A DNA stretch of 64,000 bases from Sipunculus nudus. Taxonomy: Eukaryota; Annelida; Sipuncula; Golfingiida; Sipunculidae. The translations under genes were made by a program, and so were the position numbers. The notes beneath the pieces are model-generated. The model did no database searches. It worked only from the letters and a program-made list of their open reading frames with translations, and was not told where the DNA came from. This document shows positions 1-13,300 of the stretch, one piece after another. The stretch's first letter is position 1. Each line of letters opens with the position of its first letter. The stretch spans positions 12,958,664 to 13,022,663 of the forward strand of contig CM049315.1 of NCBI GenBank assembly GCA_026874595.1, read 5' to 3'.

Positions 1-3000
1 TAACCTATAACATAATGTGGTCCCTGGTAAGGTGGATGTAACCTTTAACATGATGTGGTACCTGGTAAGGTGGATGTAACCTATAACATGATGTGGTCCC
101 TGATAAGGTGGATGTAACCTATAACATGATGTGGTCCCTGGTAAGGTGGATGTAACCTTTAACATAATGTGGTCCCTGATAAGGTGGATGTAACCTTTAA
201 CATGATGTGGTCCCTTATAAGGTGGATGTAACCTATAACATAATGTGGTACCTGGTAAGGTGGATGTAACCTATAACATAATGTGGTCCCTGGTAAGTTG
301 GATGTAACCTTTAACATGATGTGGTCCCTTACGAGGTGGATGTAACCTATAACATGATGTGGTCCCTGGTAAGGTGGATGTAACCTTTAACATGATGTGG
401 TCCCTGATAAGGTGGATGTAACCTTTAACATGATGTGGTCCCTGGTAAAGTGGATGTAACCTTTAACATAATGTGGTCCCTGGTAAGGTGGATGTAACCT
501 ATAACATAATGTGGTACCTGGTAAGGTGGATGTAACCTTTAACATAATGTGGTCCCTGATAAGGTGGATGTAACCTATAACATAATGTGGTCCCTGATAA
601 GGTGGATGTAACCTTTAACATAATGTGGTCCCTGATAAGGTGGATGTAACCTATAACATAATGTGGTCCCTGATAAGGTGGATGTAACCTTTAACATAAT
701 GTGGTCCCTGATAAGGTGGATGTAACCTTAACATAATGTGGTCCCTGATAAGGTGGATGCAACCTATAACATAATGTGGTCCCTGATAAGGTGGATGTAA
801 CCTATAACATAATGTTGTCCCTGATAAGGTGGATGTAACCTATAACATAATGTGGTCCCTGATAAGGTGGATGTAACCTTTAACATAATGTGGTCCCTGA
901 TAAGGTGGATGTAACCTATAACATAATGTGGTCCCTGATAAGGTGGATGTAACCTTTAACATAATGTGGTCCTTGATAAGGTGGATGTAACCTTTAACAT
1001 AATGTGGTCCCTGATAAGGTGGATGTAACCTATAACATAATGTGGTCCCTGATAAGGTGGATGTAACCTATAACATAATGTGGTCCCTGATAAGGTGGAT
1101 GTAACCTATAACATAATGTGGTACCTGGTAAGGTGGATGTAACCTATAACATGATGTGGTCCCTGATAAGGTGGATGTAACCTATAACATGATGTGGTCC
1201 CTGGTAAGGTGGATGTAACCTTTAACATAATGTGGTCCCTGATAAGGTGGATGTAACCTATAACATAATGTGGTCCCTGGTAAGGTGGATGTAACCTTTA
1301 ACATAATGTGGTCCCTGATAAGGTGGATGTAACCTTTAACATAATGTGGTCCCTGATAAGGTGGATGTAACCTATAACATAATGTGGTCCCTGATAAGGT
1401 GGATGTAACCTATAACATAATGTGGGTCCTGATAAGGTGGATGTAACCTATAACATAATGTGGTCCCTGATAAGGTGGATGTAACCTTTCACATAATGTG
1501 GTCCCTGATAAGGTGGATGTAACCTATATCATAATGTGGTCCCTGATAAGGTGGATGTAACCTTTAACATAATGTGGTCCCTGATAAGGTGGGTGTAACC
1601 TTTAACATAATGTGGTCCCTGATAAGGTGGATGTAACCTATAACATAATGTGGTCCCTGATAAGGTGGATGTAACCTATAACATAATGTGGTCCCTGATA
1701 AGGTGGATGTAACCTATAACATAATGTGGTACCTGGTAAGGTGGATGTAACCTTTAACATAATGTGGTCCCTGGTAAGGTGGATGTAACCTATAACATAA
1801 TGTGGTCCCTGATAAGCTGGATGTAACCTTTAACATAATGTGGTCCCTGAAAAGGTGGATGTTACCTTTAACATAATGTGGTCCCTGATAAGGTGGATGT
1901 AACCTTTAACATAATGTGGTCCCTGATAAGGTGGATGTAACCTATAACATAATGTGGTCCCTGGTAAGGTGGATGTAACCTATAACATAATGTGGTCCCT
2001 GATAAGGTGGATGTAACCTTTAACATAATGTGGTCCCTGATAAGGTGGATGTTACCTTTAACATAATGTGGTCCCTGGTAAGTTGGATGTAACCTTTAAC
2101 ATGATGTGGTCCCTTACGAGGTGGATGTAACCTATAACATGATGTGGTCCCTGGTAAGGTGGATGTAACCTTTAACATGATGTGGTCCCTGATAAGGTGG
2201 ATGTAACCTTTAACATGATGTGGTCCCTGGTAAAGTGGATGTAACCTTTAACATAATGTGGTCCCTGGTAAGGTGGATGTAACCTATAACATAATGTGGT
2301 ACCTGGTAAGGTGGATGTAACCTTTAACATAATGTGGTCCCTGATAAGGTGGATGTAACCTATAACATAATGTGGTCCCTGATAAGGTGGATGTAACCTT
2401 TAACATAATGTGGTCCCTGATAAGGTGGATGTAACCTATAACATAATGTGGTCCCTGATAAGGTGGATGTAACCTATAACATAATGTGGTCCCTGATAAG
2501 GTGGATGTAACCTTAACATAATGTGGTCCCTGATAAGGTGGATGCAACCTATAACATAATGTGGTCCCTGATAAGGTGGATGTAACCTATAACATAATGT
2601 TGTCCCTGATAAGGTGGATGTAACCTATAACATAATGTGGTCCCTGATAAGGTGGATGTAACCTATAACATAATGTGGTCCCTGATAAGGTGGATGTAAC
2701 CTATAACATAATGTGGTCCCTGATAAGGTGGATGTAACCTTTAACATAATGTGGTCCTTGATAAGGTGGATGTAACCTTTAACATAATGTGGTCCCTGAT
2801 AAGGTGGATGTAACCTATAACATAATGTGGTCCCTGATAAGGTGGATGTAACCTATAACATAATGTGGTCCCTGATAAGGTGGATGTAACCTATAACATA
2901 ATGTGGTACCTGGTAAGGTGGATGTAACCTATAACATGATGTGGTCCCTGATAAGGTGGATGTAACCTATAACATGATGTGGTCCCTGGTAAGGTGGATG

Positions 3001-5528
3001 TAACCTTTAACATAATGTGGTCCCTGATAAGGTGGATGTAACCTATAACATAATGTGGTCCCTGGTAAGGTGGATGTAACCTTTAACATAATGTGGTCCC
3101 TGATAAGGTGGATGTAACCTTTAACATAATGTGGTCCCTGATAAGGTGGATGTAACCTATAACATAATGTGGTCCCTGATAAGGTGGATGTAACCTATAA
3201 CATAATGTGGTCCCTGATAAGGTGGATGTAACCTATAACATAATGTGGTCCCTGATAAGGTGGATGTAACCTTTCACATAATGTGGTCCCTGATAAGGTG
3301 GATGTAACCTATATCATAATGTGGTCCCTGATAAGGTGGATGTAACCTTTAACATAATGTGGTCCCTGATAAGGTGGGTGTAACCTTTAACATAATGTGG
3401 TCCCTGATAAGGTGGATGTAACCTATAACATAATGTGGTCCCTGATAAGGTGGATGTAACCTATAACATAATGTGGTCCCTGATAAGGTGGATGTAACCT
3501 ATAACATAATGTGGTACCTGGTAAGGTGGATGTAACCTTTAACATAATGTGGTCCCTGGTAAGGTGGATGTAACCTATAACATAATGTGGTCCCTGATAA
3601 GGTGGATGTAACCTTTAACATAATGTGGTCCCTGATAAGGTGGATGTTACCTTTAACATAATGTGGTCCCTGATAAGGTGGATGTAACCTTTAACATAAT
3701 GTGGTCCCTGATAAGGTGGATGTAACCTATAACATAATGTGGTCCCTGGTAAGGTGGATGTAACCTATAACATAATGTGGTCCCTGATAAGGTGGATGTA
3801 ACCTTTAATATAATGTGGTCCCTGATAAGGTGGATGTAACCTATAACATAATGTGGTCCCTGATAAGGTGGATGTAACCTATAACATAATGTGGTACCTG
3901 GTAAGGTGGATGTAACCTTTAACATAATGTGGTCCCTGATAAGGTGGATGTAACCTATAACATAATGTGGTCCCTGGTAAGGTGGATGTAACCTTTAACA
4001 TAATGTGGTCCCTGGTAAGGTGGATGTAACCTATAACATAATGTGGTCCCTGGTAAGGTGGATGTAACCTTTAACATGATGTGGTCCCTTATAAGGTGGA
4101 TGTAACCTATAACATAATGTGGTCCCTGGTAAGGTGGATGTAACCTTTAACATAATGTGGTCCCTGGTAAGGTGGATGTAACCTATAACATAATGTGGTC
4201 CCTGGTAAGGTGGATGTAACCTATAACATAATGTGGTACCTGGTAAGGTGGATGTAACCTTTAACATGATGTGGTCCCTGGTAAGGTGGATGTAACCTAT
4301 AACATAATGTGGTCCCTGGTAAGGTGGATGTAACCTTTAACATAATGTGGTCCCTGATAAGGTGGATGTAACCTATAACATAATGTGGTCCCTGGTAAGG
4401 TGGATGTAACCTTTAACATAATGTGGTCCCTGGTAAGGTGGATGTAACCTATAACATGATGTGGTCCCTGGTAAGGTGGATGTAACCTATAACATAATGT
4501 GGTCCCTGATAAGGTGGATGTAACCTATAACATAATGTGGTACCTGGTAAGGTGGATGTAACCTTAAACATAATGTGGTCCCTGGTAAGGTGGATGTAAC
4601 CTATAACATGATGTGGTCCCTGGTAAGGTGGATGTAACCTATAACATGATGTGGTCCCTGGTAAGGTGGATGTAACCTTTAACATGATGTGGTCCCTGAT
4701 AAGGTGGATGTAACCTTTAACATAATGTGGTCCCTGATAAGGTGGATGTAACCTATAACATAATGTGGTACCTGGTAAGGTGGATGTAACCTTTAACATG
4801 ATGTGGTCCCTGATAAGGTGGATGTAACCTATAACATAATGTGGTACCTGGTAAGGTGGATGTAACCTTTAACATAATGTGGTCCCTGGTAAGGTGGATG
4901 TAACCTATAACATAATGTGGTCCCTGGTAAGGTGGATGTAACCTTTAACATGATGTGGTCCCTGGTAAGGTGTATGTAACCTATAACATAATGTGGTCCC
5001 TGGTAAGGTGGATGTAACCTTTAACATAATGTGGTCCCTGGTAAGGTGGATGTAACCTATAACATAATGTGGTACCTGGTAAGGTGGATGTAACCTTTAA
5101 CATAATGTGGTCCCTGATAAGGTGGATGTAACCTTTAACATAATGTGGTCCCTGGTAAGGTGGATGTAACCTATAACATAATGTGGTCCCTGGTAAGGTG
5201 GATGTAACCTTTAACATGATGTGGTCCCTTATAAGGTGGATGTAACCTATAACATGAAGTGGTCCCTGGTAAGGTGGATGTAACCTTTAACATGATGTGG
5301 TCCCTGATAAGGTGGATGTAACCTATAACATGATGTGGTCCCTGGTAAGGTGGATGTAACCTTTAACATGATGTGGTCCCTGGTAAGGTGGATGTAACCT
5401 ATAACATGATGTGGTCCCTGGTAAGGTGGATGTAACCTTTAACATGATGTGGTCCCTGATAAGGTGGATGTAACCTATAACATGATGTGGTCCCTGATAA
5501 GGTGGTTGTAACCTATAACAGGATGTGG
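1..5528. repeat. 38-bp satellite / minisatellite array, about 145 monomers
   Basis: The stretch is an uninterrupted head-to-tail array of a 38-bp monomer that begins taacctwtaacatratgtgg and ends in ggtggatg. Monomers differ at a few fixed positions: cctATaac or cctTTaac, catAatg or catGatg, ggtCcctg or ggtAcctg, and ctgGtaag or ctgAtaag. The array ends at about 5528, where sequence turns unique (tgcaatgagcaaag). It starts before the window, so its full length is unknown. The repeat is open over 70-116 codons in places on the minus strand because 38 is not a multiple of 3 and stops are rare. That is a by-product of the repeat, not coding. Confidence 0.97.
275..3830. repeat. Duplicated 1,785-bp block within the satellite (two copies of about 47 monomers)
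   Basis: Rare monomer variants recur at exactly 1,785 bp: aagttgg at 295 and 2080, cccttacgagg near 331 and 2116, gatgcaacc near 760 and 2545, aatgttgtcc at 811 and 2596, ctttcac at 1486 and 3271, gggtgtaacc at 1591 and 3376, and gatgttacc at 1860 and 3645. Copy 1 is about 275-2045 and copy 2 about 2060-3830. The two lose register at about 2050 versus 3835. The length is 47 monomers minus one base, matching a shared 1-nt deletion. Private changes (gtgggtcct near 1422) show that the copies have begun to diverge. Confidence 0.9.
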
Positions 5529-5862
5529 CTGCAATGAGCAAAGTGATGACAAACCCAATATAAACACATATAAAGAGTATACTTTTTTGTGAGCATTTAA
5601 GTGTACTGATATTTATTTATTTATAAACTACTGGCTGGCAAAGATGGGTCTGAAATTTGACAGACCACAAAACTGCAAAGCAATCACTTGAAAAGTTCTT
5701 TAGATGATGCATGAAGATGTGTGTGACAGACTCATGGATGGAAAATCTCATCAATTTATTGCACATAATAATTAAATCAATGCTTATCAAACAAGGCCAT
5801 GGTTTAGCTTATTAGGTCTGAATAGTTACTGCATGCATTTGCAATATTTCAAGATCACTCAC
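5529..5862. other. Unique intronic sequence between satellite and SLC36 exon 2
   Basis: This AT-rich sequence lies just downstream of the SLC36 exon 2 donor on the minus strand. I see no further exon, open frame or repeat here. Confidence 0.6.
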
Positions 5863-6980
5863 CCACAGTCCAGAGTTGCTGAGTGCACTTGGCATGGCCA
5901 ATATACCAGTCCCGATGTTTCCCTTCAACAGGTGCATAATGCTGTCAAGATTCCTATAACGCACAAATAATCTACATTAGTACTTTATTATTATCATTAT
6001 TAACATTAGCACTTGCACATTTATTTATCCCCATATCTGATTACCTTACAATCCTTCTATGATTTTATACTGTTGCTGTGTCCAAGGCATTGTGTGATTC
6101 TTGTCTCTTCTCTGCTGTTAAGGGTTCAATCCCTGTCTAATTTTCTCCACACATAGATTTACTCATTGGGTCTGCTGTTATCCATACCTCACATTAGTGG
6201 CAAGCATTTAAAAAGTTTCGACTTACTACCTACCATAATTGGTATGTCCTCAGACATGTCTCTGTGGACTGAAACTCGGACATTGCAACTTATGTAGGAA
6301 TTTAAAGAATACTGCTAGTGTAAAAACCTGTTGAAGGAACAAAGAGAACAAATGAAAGATAACTGAAAAGGTTTCCTACCCAGAAACAATTTGCCTATTT
6401 TACTCATTTACTTGGATTGCACCATTCAGGCAGTACTTAGCAATTCTATTTATGTTCTATAATTATGTCAACTTTACTCATGCTTCCAACAGATGGGTTT
6501 GCTGTGTATTGCCATCAGGGAACTGGTACTGGGCCTTGGCTGTTCCGACCAATGAGACTTGACCATTGGGGGTTTGAAACTTGGTCAGATCTCCTGATTC
6601 CACAGTCTCATTGGTTGTAACATTCTAGTTCCTTTACTGTTGAAGCTTCCTGGTGGCAATACACAGCAAACCCTGATATTTACAGCAGTGGAAATTTGGA
6701 AGGAAAAAATAACCAATGCAGAGTGACCCGAAGGAGTGTAAGGTTACAGTACCTTTATAAATAATCTTTAAAAATAAACTTACGTAGTTTGATGAGGAAA
6801 CTCCTCCCTTCTTACAAGTGGCTCACAGTCAGAGATATCATTGTCTTCTTGACAGCTCCCTATTGGATGCCATTTTCCCGTCACTCCTGCCCCGTCAGTT
6901 CCCCGTCTGCCCTCAGTGCCTGGACTGGCATCACTGTTGTCCGACAGCAGGGGCTTCCTCTCTATGTGCTGGTCAGCCAT
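5863..6980 (-). CDS. SLC36-family proton-coupled amino acid transporter, N-terminal part (two coding exons)
   Basis: Family members are 11-TM H+/amino acid symporters of plasma membrane and lysosome. Coding exon 1 is 6980-6784: start MADQHIERKPLL, a hydrophilic acidic N-terminal tail of 65 codons, donor AC|gtaagt. Exon 2 is 5953-5863, with acceptor ttatag and donor TGG|gtgagt. It encodes NLDSIMHLLKGNIGTG and then ILAMPSALSNSGLW, the hallmark first transmembrane segment of SLC36 (LMHLLKGNIGTGLL in vertebrate members). The split codon ACG joins the exons in frame. The start codon has a good context (aaacATGG), and an acceptor at 7027-7028 places the 5' edge of this exon at 7026, so more 5' UTR lies upstream. 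No later exons are in the window, so the next intron must extend through or past the satellite. Homology is clear, but the paralogue cannot be assigned. Confidence 0.88.
6495..6673. mobile_element. MITE-like element with about 27-bp terminal inverted repeats
   Basis: The left end gggtttgctgtgtattgcca (6495 onward) is matched as a reverse complement by the right end ending in cagcaaaccc at 6673. The inverted arms match over about 27 bp with two or three mismatches. The element is about 179 bp and has no coding capacity, which fits a miniature inverted-repeat transposable element. No clear target-site duplication is visible. It sits in the SLC36 intron between exons 1 and 2. Confidence 0.7.
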
Positions 6981-7279
6981 GTTTACAGATCCCTGCTCGG
7001 CCAGTGTGTCATTGCACTGTGGTAGCCTGAAATAAGAGCTCCTGTTAAACCATAGATTTATATCTAAATGTACCATAACAATTAAAATAACTATATAAAA
7101 ATCAAAATTACAAGAAACAAAGCACTTATATAATATTTAAATATGTTCTGCATGGTTAAAAGCTTCTGGTGGTGCAGTAAAAGGGGGGGGGGGGGTCTAT
7201 ATTCTATTAAGAGAAATGTTTGAATAAAACAAAATCTCTCATCTCTGTTAGCTCAAAGGAATTCAGAGGTAGAAAACAG

Positions 7280-8720
7280 ATATAAACTAGAATATGGGTA
7301 GTCCACAAGTGATTACATGTATCCACCAAAATCAGAGTAGGACTGGTGATGTGAGGCATGGATTGAGTGGCAAGTGAAAAAAGAGTTAGATGTGTTACAT
7401 TCAAGCATGGATGTCTGCCACGTAAACATGATTGTAGGTGGCGTCATCTGTTATTTAAATGAGAAACTATCCAAAGTTTATACACATGCAAAATTTCAGG
7501 TCGAAAAGTCAAACCACTGCCGAGATATGAGTGATTTTATCCCACAGCAGACAAATAGATGGACTCTGTGCAAAAATGGTCGCAGGTGGTGTCACCAGTT
7601 TCTTGTATGATAAAGAGCTATGCGAGATCTAAACACATGCATCACTTCAGGTAGGTAGGTCAAACCAATCTGGAGATATTAGCATGGATATCTGCAGCAT
7701 GAACGTTAATGTAGGTGGCGCCACCTGTCATAAAATCAAGAAAGCTATCCAAGATGTATATGCATGCCAAATTTCAGATGAATAAGTCAAACCACTGCTG
7801 AGATATGAGAGATTTTAATCAAAATCCAACGTACTGATGGACGCTGTGCAAAAATGGTAGTAGGTGGCGCCACCAGTTTCTTGTATTATAAAGAGCTGTG
7901 TGAGATCTAAACACATTCAAATTTTCAGGAAGATACGTCAAATCAGGCTGGATATATTAGCATGGATGTCTGCAACGTGAACATGAATGTAGGTGGTGCC
8001 ACCTGTCATAAAATCAAGAAAGCTATCCAGGATGTATAAGCATGCCAATTTCAGGTGAATAAGTCAAACCACTGCTGAGATATGAGTGATTTTAACCCAA
8101 GTCAAACTTACAGATGGACGCTGTGCAAAAAATGGTTGCAGGTGGTGCCACAAGTTTTGTGTATGATAAAGAGCCATGTGAGATCTAAACACATGCAAAT
8201 TTTCAGGAAGATATGTCAAACCAGTCTGGAGATATAAGCATAGATGTCTGCAGCATGAACTTGAATGTAGGTGGCGCCACCTGTCATAAAATCGAGAAAG
8301 CTGTCCAGGATGTATACGCATGCAGAATTTCAGGTGAATTAGTCAAATAACTGCAGAGTTATGAGTCAGTTTAACTCAAGGCAGACGAACAGATGGACGC
8401 TGTGCAAAAATGTGTGTACCACCATTTTTGTGTATGTTATAAAGCTATCCAAGGGCTACATTTGTGTATAATTTTTTGTCCTGATTGGTCAAACGAGTCC
8501 GAAGATATGTGGGTTAATATGTCAAAACAGATGCACAGATGGACACAGTGAAGAGGGGAAAGGTCAGAGGTCAACCGGAATGGTTAGGCACCAGTTCACT
8601 TGTGACCCGATAATTGGTGTAAGTTTAAGAAAAATCGGTCTAGTAGTCTCAGAGTTCTCTGGAAACGAATACGGCAATGGAATCTGGTCAAAAATGTAAT
8701 ATCCACAATCACGGATACAA
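7280..8720 (-). repeat. Inverted, end-less copy of the 278-bp-unit repeat element found at 24.4-28.4 kb
   Basis: Read on the minus strand this block matches the right part of the element at 26.8-28.25 kb. Shared landmarks include gaatatgggtagtc, gaggcatggattragtggca, ataaaatcaagaaagc and the ggtcagaggtcaac region near 8565. Internal units repeat at about 277 bp, with aggtggcgccacctgtcat-type anchors near 7434, 7714, 7991 and 8268. The terminal inverted repeats of the full element are not found here. Confidence 0.8.
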
Positions 8721-10242
8721 ATATCAAATTTATGTTAGCACATTTGTTACAAAAAAATGTTTTATGTCATTTGAAAATTAAGTTTTTTTTTTCTGACTGA
8801 ATAAGCATGTTTCGTAGTATGTATAAACTGCATATTCCCCTTTTTAAGCTGAACAATTGTAAATTGCACAGATATGATTAGGTGAGGCCATGCAAAAAAA
8901 CCTGTTATACTATGATTTTTTTTGTGAATCACTTTTTTTAATTTTGCAAATGAAGACCATTTGGCAGATTTGGTAATGTTGCTAATTTGTTCTTTGACAC
9001 AACTCCATAAAAATGGACCAAATTTATAATTATAATTTATGATTATAATTATAAACCCAATTTAAAAAATTGACAGGAATTGATGCCATTTTGTTGTATT
9101 ATCCAGCCCAGCTAGCAAAAAACCATGTAGTATGTCTCAACTGGCAAAAAAGGATACATTTCGCCCATGCACTCATATATTTTGTTCAAACAATCTATAA
9201 AATCTATAAAACAATATTTTTGTGTGTGTTTGCATGGCCTGATAGATTTCTTACTTAATGGACAGAATTTTACTGTTTAATGGACCTATAAGCAAGATAT
9301 AGTTCACTCCCTCCCAAACCTAACATCAGATCCACTAAACAAGCAGCCTTGTGAAGTCAGATTGATTTGCCTTGGCTATTTCTCCTAATCATTGGGCCTT
9401 ATACACAATATAAAAAAAAAAATTAACTTAACTATCATCTTTATTGTCTCCTTTAAGCGGAGGTTCCTGAATTCCTCAACTATGGCAATCTTTTCCTCTT
9501 ATAGCTTTAGTTTACTCCCACTGCTTGTTTTAGCCTACAGTCATAAGGCTGACCATCAGCCCCCCACCCCCCCTTATAAGTCATATACAAAGATTAACCA
9601 AAATATGAATACAGTTAGAATGTGAAAGTTTTTGAGTACTAGTTTCCTAAAGTAAATAATATTAGTAAAATAATATTAGAACTTATGGTACGCTGATTCA
9701 ATGACTGTTTGTGACTTTGTGAGGTCGTCAGCTTCCAGCTCTGGACCTGTATTCATATATCCAAGGTTGACATTTGTATACATGACGGTACATAAATAAA
9801 AAACTTCACGTTAACTATGGAAATATTACTATTAATCAAAGGGAAAAACAGGCAGTTAAAAACATGCAAAAACTGTATGTTAAACCAGTATTGTTTAGTT
9901 GTATACTGGGTTTAATATCACAGTTCATGCGTTAGTTAAATAATATATCAGGTACCATGGACACCAGTATAGGCTTATTTATAATCTACTCTTGAATGAC
10001 CTGGTAGTGCAATTTATGTGTATATTTGCTTAAAAAAAAACAAAATAAGCACTGTTCAGCCACCATAAAACAATTTGTAATAATTAGAACTGATGTATGA
10101 CTACCAGCTGCTAGCAGGAAATTATAATTAAATTGGCCCAAGTGGAACCATATTCTATGATATATGTTAATGCAGATCAGTCTACAAATTTATGTCCAGT
10201 GTTTAATTTATACAAGTGCTGATACAGAGAGCATATGTTAAA

Positions 10243-10323
10243 ACACAATACAAGTTTAAATTATCACAGTACTTAGCTCATGTCATGAGCTAAGTACTGT
10301 GATAATTTAAACTTGTATTGTGT
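10243..10323. repeat. Perfect 81-bp palindrome (40-bp arms, 1-nt centre)
   Basis: The arm 10243-10282 starts acacaatacaagtttaaatt and ends gctcatg. The arm 10284-10323 is its exact reverse complement, with a single t at 10283 between them. All 40 positions pair and flanking bases do not extend the symmetry. It could form a cruciform, or a hairpin if transcribed. Confidence 0.95.
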
Positions 10324-13300
10324 CATAAGCCTCATGATACAATAAATTATTAGTTCCATTTAAAATATTATTCAAGATTACATTAAAGCTGATGTACATC
10401 CTGGGTAATAGAGAGACAAACAATGTTCCATTCATAAAACATATTTCCAGAGCTTATATAAAACTTTATATAATATATAATATATAATATTTTGTTTCCC
10501 ATAAATACACTTCAAGATTTAAAACTGATAATGTATCTGAAATATTCCTGTCCAGTAGTACATTCACACATAAAATATCAATAAATTAGCCCATCAGTTG
10601 CCATTTTCCTTGTTTCTATTCTGGCCAATGATGTTTTACCAATGATGTTTTACCATATATACTGTTAGTACTTACCAGTAAATGCTCAATATTACTTAAC
10701 ATGATACAGTTATCAAATATCACCAACATATAAATTAAACAGGACATGTATCAAATTAGCAATTTTCACGATACCAATACAGTAAAGAAATTTAACTTTA
10801 TGTCATATTGTATACTGATGCACCTGCATATCCTTACATCACTTGTAAACTTCTTATAACATTACAGACTGTTTAAATGATATGCTGTTTATAGAAGGGA
10901 GTCCAAAGTGAAGGAATCTTGACCTGTTGGGACTCTGGGGAGGAATATCTACGAAGGGGATACCATATTTCGAAGGTGCCTAAAGCTGATTTGACCCCAG
11001 TGGGGTATACATGTGCTTTGTATGCTTTCTGCTACAATGCTGCCAATAAACTTGATTTAACTGCTTTCCACTACTAAGAGGTCATGCGATAAAGGTCAAG
11101 GATGTTGGGTTTGTAAAAGGAAGGTCAGTTTATGATTCATGATCATAAGTACACAAAGCAGTACCATATATTTTCTAACTGTACCAGTCATGAAAGCATA
11201 TAAAACATCTTAATTACAGATATGTTCAAACACCATTTAACAACAAATTTGACCATTATGAATAAAACAACAACAAAACAGTTTCTTTCTTCCAATACCT
11301 TACTTGACCTAATTCTGTACCTGCCCATGTTATGCAAACAACAATTTACCTTTCACTTTTGGCTTAGATTTTTTATCTTTGACCTTCATTGACTGTATAT
11401 AAGAAGTAATAAATTACCAAATGCTGGACTTTTAATGTTAATTAGCATGTAATTAAAATATTAATTAAATCAAAACTGAATTAAATATGATATAATGATA
11501 CAGTATGACAATACTGCTGCCTTCCTGGATCCACTTTCTCTGTATCTCCATCTGCTGAAATGCCAAATGTACCATGAAAGAGAACTGCAAGTCTGTGTGC
11601 CACATCAACTTTCAGTGAAATCAGTGGGAAAGGCAAAAACAGACCACTGTACTAAACATGTCTGTTTACCTGGCCCAGTGCTTGTGTTTGGTAAGCTTGT
11701 GTGATGGCCAATACATATACGTTATCATTTCACATCATAATACTGTATTTTTAGCAGTCAGCACAAGCTGCTTAACACATGCTTAACTTTATAGACATTC
11801 TGCTCATCATATAGTGTGAGTAAATACCTGAAGTCAAACCACAAGTCAAGGTAGGAAATTCATCTAGGACTGGCATTTGACCATGTGAGATTTTACAAAC
11901 TATTTAAAATTTAAAGTAGTTTTTTAAGTTGTTGAAACAATACTGATTATAAATAAATGATTTTAAATATATAATTTGAAGGGGGGAATATATATATAAA
12001 TATATATATGTGTGTCAAGCCCAGATCCTGATGAGGATTTAGTCTGGCCTAAATCCTGATCGGGATTTGGTTAGGACCAATTGCTGATTGGTAGAGATTG
12101 GAAAATGGACCTTGACATACCTTCCTATATTAATGTTCAAGTGTATAACAACTGAAATTTACCTTTCCAGCAATCACTGGTTTGAAAATTATTTTCTATT
12201 CTATATGCCTACTTTTATAATGTTCAGCGGGAGACAAGTTTAAGTCAGTTACCATGCCAGTACACATATATACAAATATCTGATGAAGATTCCTTCAGCT
12301 ATGAAAGATTAATTTAACAATATGGTCATATTGTGCCATGAACATTTTATTACTATTAGAGAAACTCTAAAAGTAGCGGTTACGCTGGGCAATACAATAC
12401 ATATAAGAGACCAGTAAATGGTCTTGTTAATTGCCGATATTATTTAAAGTACCAAACAGTATATTAAATGATTTTATTAAATAATCCTAAAGGATTATAA
12501 TTGAACATTTGGTACCCGTGATAACTCTTTGATAATTCATGTTAACTTTCCAACTATCCAATTATCAAGATTCCAATCAGACTTGTGAATCTTCAGCAAA
12601 TAAAGGAAATAAAGAATATCTATGATTTATCTATCTATCAAAATTCCTAGCAGGCTTACTAACCAATATCTTAAGATGAAACCCGGTACCTTTAAAAGGT
12701 ATTTAATAATAACCATATTCAACAACTCACATTATAGCACTGTATATTTACCTTGAATGTGCCAGTTTCCCATACACTAGTATGTCTAAGGTAAATCCAG
12801 TTGACCAGATTGATAATATTTACTTGCACTCACAGCTAGGCATTTGCCCCTTCACCCACACCTCAGACACCTGTGTAGTATATACTGTACACATGTAGTG
12901 ATTGGGTCACCTGGGGTGGGGGTGGGGGGTGCAATGATGTAACAGCCCCTTTGGCCTTTGTTGATTCTGTGATGTAACAATGACCCCAAAATCAAAGGTT
13001 ATTGGGACAATGTAAGATTGCTGACATGGTATGACTGAATACATGTACCAGTAAAGCAGTCTATTGTTACAATAAACAGCATGTAAATACACAGTACTAT
13101 AGTATTAACTACACACATCACCACTTTAGCAACAGCATAAAGAGGTAGACAATACATAGAGATATGTATCATAATTATAAATCTTTGTTTTTGGTCTAAG
13201 CGCAACTGCTAGCTCATCAGCACTTGAATCATACAAGAAATATGGAATATAACTTATCATACTACAGTTTTATATTTTTTTCCCATCAAAGGGTGCCTGA

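Noticed and set aside
1-5528. Possible CRISPR array
   Set aside because: There are no variable spacers. The monomers are directly adjacent, and the genome is eukaryotic.
2284-5541. Open frames of 70-116 codons on the minus strand of the satellite
   Set aside because: They are the 38-bp repeat read through all three frames, giving a 38-residue repeated peptide with no promoter, splice or homology support.
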